From positions 1 through 10,786 of the forward strand of contig CAZIWJ010000121.1 in NCBI GenBank assembly GCA_964542855.1: a stretch of DNA of 10,786 nt, read 5' to 3'. This document shows positions 6,516-10,786 of the stretch, piece by piece (position 1 is the first letter of the stretch; each line of letters begins with the position of its first letter). A model generated the notes under the pieces. It was given only the letters and a program-made list of their open reading frames with translations. It searched no databases and was not told where the DNA came from. This stretch comes from CAZIWJ01 sp964542855. GTDB taxonomy: Bacteria; Bacteroidota; Bacteroidia; Cytophagales; Cyclobacteriaceae. The position numbers and the translations under genes are program-made.

Positions 6516-8351
6516 GCTAAGTATTTTTACGGGGTGGTTACTTACCTTAACCTTTCCGTTGGTACAGGCCCAGGAACATGCTGAAATGCTTGAATACCGG
6601 GTAGAATACATCCTCGAAGATGAAAAAACCATGACCCGGTTAGAAACAGTTCGACTGAGAGTAATTAACGAGGAAGGTAAAGAGAAAGCAAACTTTTACG
6701 AAAATTACGACCAGTTTAGTAAGATCAAGAACTTTACTTACGAGATTTTCAACAAATCAGGAAAAAGGGTTGAAAAATATCGAAAAGGAGATTTAAAGGA
6801 CTACAGCTTAACAAAATCGTACGAAACAAACGACAACCGAAGGGTTTTCCTGGAACCCGAATACGGGCAATTCCCCTACACGGTTGAATATACATGTAAG
6901 AAACAATACGACGGTATTTTTTATCTCAGTAGTTGGTTTCCGTTAAGCCAGTATAATTTATCGGTCAAGCAAGCCAGTTTAACTATCCAGGTAGCCCCGG
7001 AAATTTCTATTCGTTATTTGTGCCAGAACGGGCTTAATGAACCCCAAAAAGGTAAAAACGAAGAAGGGTATTCAACTTACCATTGGGCAGTAGAAAACCT
7101 GGAAGCAAAGTCACGTCCGGCTTATCAGATTTCTGATTCCGAAACGTTTGCCCACGTTAAACTGACCCCAATAGAGTTTATACTCGATGGCAGGGCCGGT
7201 AGCTGCGAAACCTGGAGCCAGTTCGGACAATGGTACGATGAATTAAATACTGATAACAGCGAACTAACTTCGGCTACCAGGCAAAAACTGGATCAGTTCA
7301 AAGCTGAAAGCAGCGACGAAAATGAGCTGGTTAGCAGAATTTACCGGTTTATGCAAGATAAAACCCGTTATGTTTCTATACAATTAGGCATTGGGGGATG
7401 GAAGTCTTTACCTGCCGCTGAAGTAGATAAATTCGGTTATGGCGATTGTAAAGCATTAAGCAATTACATGAAAAGAATGTTGAAGTACGTGGGTATTTCT
7501 TCAAATTTTGTGGTTGTAAATGCCGGTCGTAAAATGCCACCGGTGCTGAAAGATTTTCCCAGCAATCAGTTCAATCACGTCTTCCTCGGCGTGCCTTACC
7601 CTAACGATACCCTCTGGCTGGAATGCACCAGCTCGAACGGGGATATCGATTACCTTGGCGATTTTACCGATGGCAGAAATGTACTCTGGATTGATGGGGC
7701 TAAAAGCAGGATGATTAAAACCCCGGAATGGTCGGCTGAGGAAAACCAGTTGTTCCGTAAGATGAACATTACGGTTGATGAAAAAGGAAACGGGGTATGC
7801 AACCTGACGGTAAATAAAACCGGCACCTGGTACAACCACCAGTCGTACTATAAAATGTACAGTGAAAATGAACTAAAAAACTGGTTTTACCGCCGCTTCG
7901 ATTTTTCCAATTACGAAATTACCAGTTTCAATGTTGAACAGGTTAACGATTCGTTACTGCTGAAAGAGCATTTTGAAATTACCCTCGGACAGGTTGCCAG
8001 GGTTACCGGTAACCGAATGATTATACCAATTAATTTTTTTAACGATGCTCCTCGATTGTTCTCCGGAGCTTCTGAAGATAACGCCGTTAAATTAAAACGT
8101 GCCGGTTCCTTCCGGGAAGAAATCTCGATGACTTTTCCCGAAGGATTTGCCGTGCAGTTTATGGGTAAAAATGAATCAATTGAAACCCATTACGGATCGT
8201 ATACCATTCGCCTTACTGATGATGCAGGTAGTATTCACATATCCCGCAACTTAAAACTGAACAAAGGCACATACACCGGAAGTGATTTTAAGGAATTCAG
8301 TCGGTTTATCGGTAAAGTACAGGAATTAAACCGCCAGAAAATCCTGCTGGC
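6505..8351 (+). CDS. Exported DUF3857 / transglutaminase-like protein with Cys-His intact (3' end lost in gap)
   Basis: This paralogue of the preceding gene has 615 complete residues visible before the assembly gap. A signal peptide spans residues 1-22 (MMNKLSIFTG..., LVQA then Q). It is followed by a DUF3857-like domain (about 28-220), a transglutaminase-like core (about 270-400) and a DUF3858-like C-terminal region (about 480-610). Here the catalytic Cys and His are retained: Cys315 in YGDCKALSNYM and His358 in NQFNHVF. The third residue is Glu373 in WLECTSS in place of Asp, which I recall as usual in this subfamily. It could act as a transglutaminase, an amidase or a cysteine protease; the substrate is unknown. 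It overlaps the upstream gene by 11 bp (ATGATG inside that gene's last codons), indicating translational coupling. The sequence before the gap (NRQKILL) resembles the end of such proteins, so probably only a few residues are missing. Reading straight through the 100 N into 8452 onward is an artefact. Confidence 0.85.
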
Positions 8352-8451
8352 NNNNNNNNNNNNNNNNNNNNNNNNNNNNNNNNNNNNNNNNNNNNNNNNN
8401 NNNNNNNNNNNNNNNNNNNNNNNNNNNNNNNNNNNNNNNNNNNNNNNNNNN
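8352..8451. other. Assembly gap: 100 unknown bases
   Basis: Exactly 100 consecutive N, the conventional placeholder for a scaffold join of unknown size. It hides the stop codon of the transglutaminase-like gene and whatever lies before the next start at 8459. The true distance, any extra small gene and any promoter or terminator there cannot be judged. Confidence 0.98.
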
Positions 8452-8458
8452 TTTACTT

Positions 8459-9289
8459 ATGAAGGTATGGCATTTCCACCTTATCGTCTGCTTTTCCGTG
8501 AGTCTGTTATTCCCCGGTACCTCCCTGGGGCAGCGGCAGCAGATTAAAGAGGCTATGGAATTATTTAACGAGGGCCAGTTAACCAACGCCAAGCAATTAA
8601 TCGACGATGTGGTAGCAAGTAAACGAGCACGCAATAACCCGAACGTATGGTTTGCCCAGGGGTACATTTACACCGAATTTTTCAGGCTGCACCGCCAGGC
8701 CGATACCCTGTTAAGAATGCGGGAGGTAGCTTACCATGGGTTCACGAAGTTCCTGGATATGGATTACCCATCAGAGTTCAGGGAAAAGGTAGATAAAAAA
8801 ATGATGTTTCTGGCTACCAGCTACTACGGCGATGCCATGCGGGCGGTAAAGGAAGGCAAACCGGAGCGGGCCGAAAATTACTACCAGTGGTACCGCAAAT
8901 GTGCCGAACCGGTGGGTGATACTTACGGGAAACTGGGAGCCGAATTTGAGCAGCGCTATCGTTTAGCGCTGGCTGAACACTACTGGAACCTGACGGGGAA
9001 TGACCACCAGGGTGAACACTTCCTGGTGAAAATCAGATCGAACTATTCCAGTGTTTTATCCCAAAACCCCGGGCACCCGGAAGCTAATTATCGTTTATCG
9101 CTATTGTTTTACCGGCAGGCTACCGGGGAATGGCCCTGCAGTTTACACGAATCTGATTACCTGCTAAAGCAGGCCAGGATACACCTGGACCGGGTAAACA
9201 GGGAAAATTACCATGAACAAGTTCAGGTACTACGGCAAAAGCTGGAAGAACAGGAAAACAAATTCCTGAATGTGAGAGGACAAAAATGA
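8459..9289 (+). CDS. Exported TPR-like helical protein, function unknown
   Basis: The 276-residue product starts seven bases after the assembly gap. The N-terminus is a plausible signal peptide (hydrophobic residues 5-19, likely cleavage after SLG at 22-24), so it is predicted to be periplasmic or envelope-associated. There is no lipobox cysteine. The rest is helical with TPR-like pairs: a helix at 28-53 with the alternating Ala/Leu pattern of EAMELFNEGQLTNAKQLIDD, PNVWFAQGYIY at 61-71, ATSYYGDAMRAVKEGKPERA at 119-138, and SVLSQNPGHPEANYRLSLLF at 198-217, where the Asn-Pro turn followed by an Ala-x-Tyr helix is typical of TPRs. The last 30 residues look like a charged coiled-coil helix (QVQVLRQKLEEQENKF). 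It appears to be the third gene of the DUF3857/transglutaminase operon and could be a protein-interaction scaffold for it. That is inference, because the gap prevents proof of linkage. I do not recognise a specific family. Confidence 0.82.
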   Translation: MKVWHFHLIVCFSVSLLFPGTSLGQRQQIKEAMELFNEGQLTNAKQLIDDVVASKRARNNPNVWFAQGYIYTEFFRLHRQADTLLRMREVAYHGFTKFLDMDYPSEFREKVDKKMMFLATSYYGDAMRAVKEGKPERAENYYQWYRKCAEPVGDTYGKLGAEFEQRYRLALAEHYWNLTGNDHQGEHFLVKIRSNYSSVLSQNPGHPEANYRLSLLFYRQATGEWPCSLHESDYLLKQARIHLDRVNRENYHEQVQVLRQKLEEQENKFLNVRGQK

Positions 9290-9449
9290 TCACGAAGGCT
9301 AAATTAATTAGCTGGTGGTGATAATGATGATGCCAGGTACCGGCAAGAATTGGGCTGCTACCGGGCAAAAATTTGGCAGACATTGCACGTTTATTCTATT
9401 AGGCTGGCAGCCGGGCGTGCCCCTAATAACTGCCTGAATATAATTTGGA

Positions 9450-9482
9450 TATAATAAAGGGCGCCATTTTTCCACAGCGCCC
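9450..9482 (-). terminator. Probable terminator of the minus-strand hypothetical gene
   Basis: GGGCGC (9459-9464) and GCGCCC (9477-9482) form a perfect 6-bp GC stem with a 12-nt loop. On the minus strand it begins 34 bp after the stop at 9517 and is followed by TTTATTATA, a moderately T-rich tail. The plus-strand side lacks a T-run. The rest of the 227-bp convergent intergenic region (9290-9516) shows only short imperfect inverted repeats and no clear plus-strand terminator for the TPR-like gene. Confidence 0.55.
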
Positions 9483-9516
9483 AGTTGAACAATACCCATA
9501 AGTTAGTAATCACCGG

Positions 9517-10221
9517 TTAATCTGTAGTCGGTTCTTCCTCAGTATTCGGTGTAACCTGGGAGGAAGAATAACGGGCCCGTACATCATACACCGATCGGGA
9601 ACGCAGGTAACGGTTGTAAAAGGCCGGTGCCGACTGACTGAACATTTTCATTACCGGATCAATGCGATCTTTCAGGAGCTGTTGCACCTCTTTAACCTGT
9701 AACTGGATATTTCCCTTTAGTACATTAACCTGGTTTTGCGCATCCGAAGGACTCGTAACCAGCAGTTTAAATAAAGCTGCCTGTTTTTCAGCATCTTCAA
9801 TCATCTCGGGGGTTACCCCGTAATCGGCCAGTTCCGTTTCCATTGAACGCAATTCGGCCAGCATATTCAATACAAAGTCCCGAAAATCGGTTTGCGGAGA
9901 ATTCATCTTTAACGTATCGACAGCTAACTCGTAACGGGTTTTCATATCCCCGTTGTCCGTCATAGAAGCATGCGCCAGCAAAGCCCCACGAAGGTTCAGC
10001 ATGGTATCGAGCAGTTTTCGGCGCTTATTGCGTTTATGTGGGCTCTTTGGAGAAAACTGCGGAATCTGGACACTCATGTTATTGATCGTTTCAATTTTAC
10101 CGTCGAAAACCACTTTTTGCTGAGCTATAAACACATTGTTTTCCCATACTTGCTGGTAATCATTAAAACACGACTGAACCCGCAGGAACATTTCGTAACG
10201 ATTTTTCTGATATCTATTCAT
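9517..10221 (-). CDS. Cytoplasmic helical hypothetical protein
   Basis: A 234-residue protein with no signal peptide or membrane segment, predicted to be almost entirely helical. It has an N-terminal helix MNRYQKNRYEMFLRVQ, a basic linker SPHKRNKRRK (60-69), then several long amphipathic helices (70-108, 112-132, 138-157, 163-190) and a conserved-looking region DPVMKMFSQSAPAFYNRYL at 188-206. The C-terminus is acidic and Ser/Thr-rich (PNTEEEPTTD). The pattern of an ADYG turn (132-135), a late pair of helices and a final FYxxYxxxR motif resembles, from memory, an uncharacterised helical family that is frequent and sometimes multicopy in Bacteroidota. No function is known to me. The frame remains open to 10287, but those upstream codons are AT-rich (ending in TATTTTATTATTATATAACC) and look like promoter or leader, so I chose ATG 10221. 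There are no functional partners nearby, and it is probably monocistronic. Confidence 0.8.
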   Translation of the reverse strand: MNRYQKNRYEMFLRVQSCFNDYQQVWENNVFIAQQKVVFDGKIETINNMSVQIPQFSPKSPHKRNKRRKLLDTMLNLRGALLAHASMTDNGDMKTRYELAVDTLKMNSPQTDFRDFVLNMLAELRSMETELADYGVTPEMIEDAEKQAALFKLLVTSPSDAQNQVNVLKGNIQLQVKEVQQLLKDRIDPVMKMFSQSAPAFYNRYLRSRSVYDVRARYSSSQVTPNTEEEPTTD

Positions 10222-10310
10222 TTTTAATAAAATTAGAAGGTTATATAATAATAAAATACCAGTTGGCGGTGGCGCCTCTTCCGTCATTTGGTTCTACTAT
10301 TATAAGGGGG

Positions 10311-10335
10311 CAGACTGACACCTATTGTCAGTCTG
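10311..10335. repeat. Perfect 10-bp inverted repeat (strong hairpin)
   Basis: CAGACTGACA (10311-10320) and TGTCAGTCTG (10326-10335) are exact reverse complements with a CCTAT loop. On the plus strand AAATTTTCTT follows rather than an immediate T-run. On the minus strand CCCCCTTATA follows. It is therefore an imperfect terminator in either direction. It lies about 90 bp upstream of the minus-strand hypothetical gene and could be a terminator insulating that gene, an operator, or a remnant of an element. Confidence 0.7.
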
Positions 10336-10786
10336 AAATTTTCTTAAAAAATTTTTTACCACTCAACAGGCTTGCGTACGAACGTTTCCGCTTATAAACA
10401 TTCTTCGTTCGAAGCCCGGCACCCGTACGGAAACCGCATTGAAGTTGCAGCCGGCCTGAACAGTCCGCTACTTAACATTGGGCTGAAGTTCACCCCGAAA
10501 CAGGCCACTTAGGTAGAATTGAGCCCGATGCCTACTTTGCAGCATACGGTGGAGAGCAATGAAAGCTATACCATTTACTACTGATCGACAGCTGCGAGCT
10601 AAAATTTTCCGTTTTAGAAAGCCTTACCGGGTGCTACCGCCTACCCCACCGGCAGAAAAGGTACCGGAGATAAAATAGCTAACCAGACATTGTACTTTTC
10701 TAACCCGGTATCGCTGTACCCTGTAAATGAACAGGTTACACCAAAAATTAGCCGTATTAAAAGTACAACACTCCCTAACTTTTGCA
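10336..10786 (+). other. Region without an intact gene; possible decayed coding sequence
   Basis: About 450 bp at the window edge with no reading frame worth calling. One plus-strand frame (codons in phase with 10408) is open from 10348 to 10509, interrupted by TAG 10510, TGA 10582, TAA 10600 and TAG 10615, then open again from 10618 to the edge. Parts have protein-like composition and codon choice like the neighbours (for example GNRIEVAAGLNSPLLNIGLK, then TVESNESYTIYY). No start codon begins the first stretch and I recognise no family. Four stops in about 146 codons is only slightly fewer than chance predicts, so a pseudogene is a suspicion, not a call. The alternatives are plain intergenic DNA or low-quality assembly at a contig end. 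Confidence 0.3.

Noticed and set aside
8326..8667. Minus-strand open frame crossing the assembly gap
   Set aside because: It exists only because unknown bases do not create stops, and it is antisense to two real genes.
9310..9330. GGTGGTGATAATGATGATG purine/T-rich run
   Set aside because: A short imperfect trinucleotide run without stable structure or repeat units elsewhere in the window.
10222..10287. 22-codon N-terminal extension of the minus-strand hypothetical protein
   Set aside because: The codons are AT-rich promoter-like sequence, giving a Pro/Leu-rich peptide unlike the rest of the protein.

Overview
This window looks like a chromosomal segment from a member of the Bacteroidota, probably a free-living, light-exposed Cytophagales-like organism. 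The evidence is a tandem pair of secreted DUF3857/transglutaminase-like proteins typical of that phylum, start codons without strong Shine-Dalgarno sequences, a candidate Bacteroidota-type promoter element (TAnnTTTG), and a helical hypothetical protein of a kind I recall from Bacteroidota genomes. Genus and species cannot be fixed from the sequence. I saw no tRNA, rRNA, CRISPR array, insertion sequence, integrase or phage gene. Most of the window is ordinary housekeeping or accessory chromosome.

Layout, left half. The window opens with the last 49 codons of an unrecognised plus-strand gene (1-150). A strong hairpin terminator (211-243) follows, with U-tracts usable in both directions. Two minus-strand genes come next: a MaoC-like (R)-enoyl-CoA hydratase (324-812) and a cryptochrome/photolyase-family flavoprotein (919-2412). 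The photolyase relative has lost most of the residues that classical CPD photolyases use for damage binding, plus two of the three electron-chain tryptophans. It diverges across only 41 bp from hisI (phosphoribosyl-AMP cyclohydrolase, 2454-2843), which carries a short His-containing insertion between two of its zinc cysteines. A complete cysteinyl-tRNA synthetase (cysS, 2940-4472) follows.

Layout, right half. A probable three-gene plus-strand operon starts at 4638 and encodes exported proteins: a DUF3857/transglutaminase-fold protein whose catalytic Cys and His are replaced (4638-6515), an overlapping paralogue that keeps Cys and His (6505 into a gap), and a signal-peptide TPR-like protein (8459-9289). 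A run of exactly 100 N (8352-8451) hides the end of the second gene and the junction with the third. A minus-strand gene for a cytoplasmic helical protein of unknown function (9517-10221) converges on the operon. The last ~450 bp hold no intact gene, only a perfect 10-bp inverted repeat and possible traces of decayed coding sequence.

How the genes relate. hisI, cysS, the MaoC gene and the photolyase relative are functionally independent neighbours. The only set that looks like a working unit is the exported trio at 4638-9289. There a catalytically competent-looking transglutaminase/protease-fold protein is translationally coupled to a pseudoenzyme partner, and a TPR-like protein could be a scaffold. 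That is the best candidate here for an undescribed system, although tandem DUF3857 genes are themselves common in the phylum.
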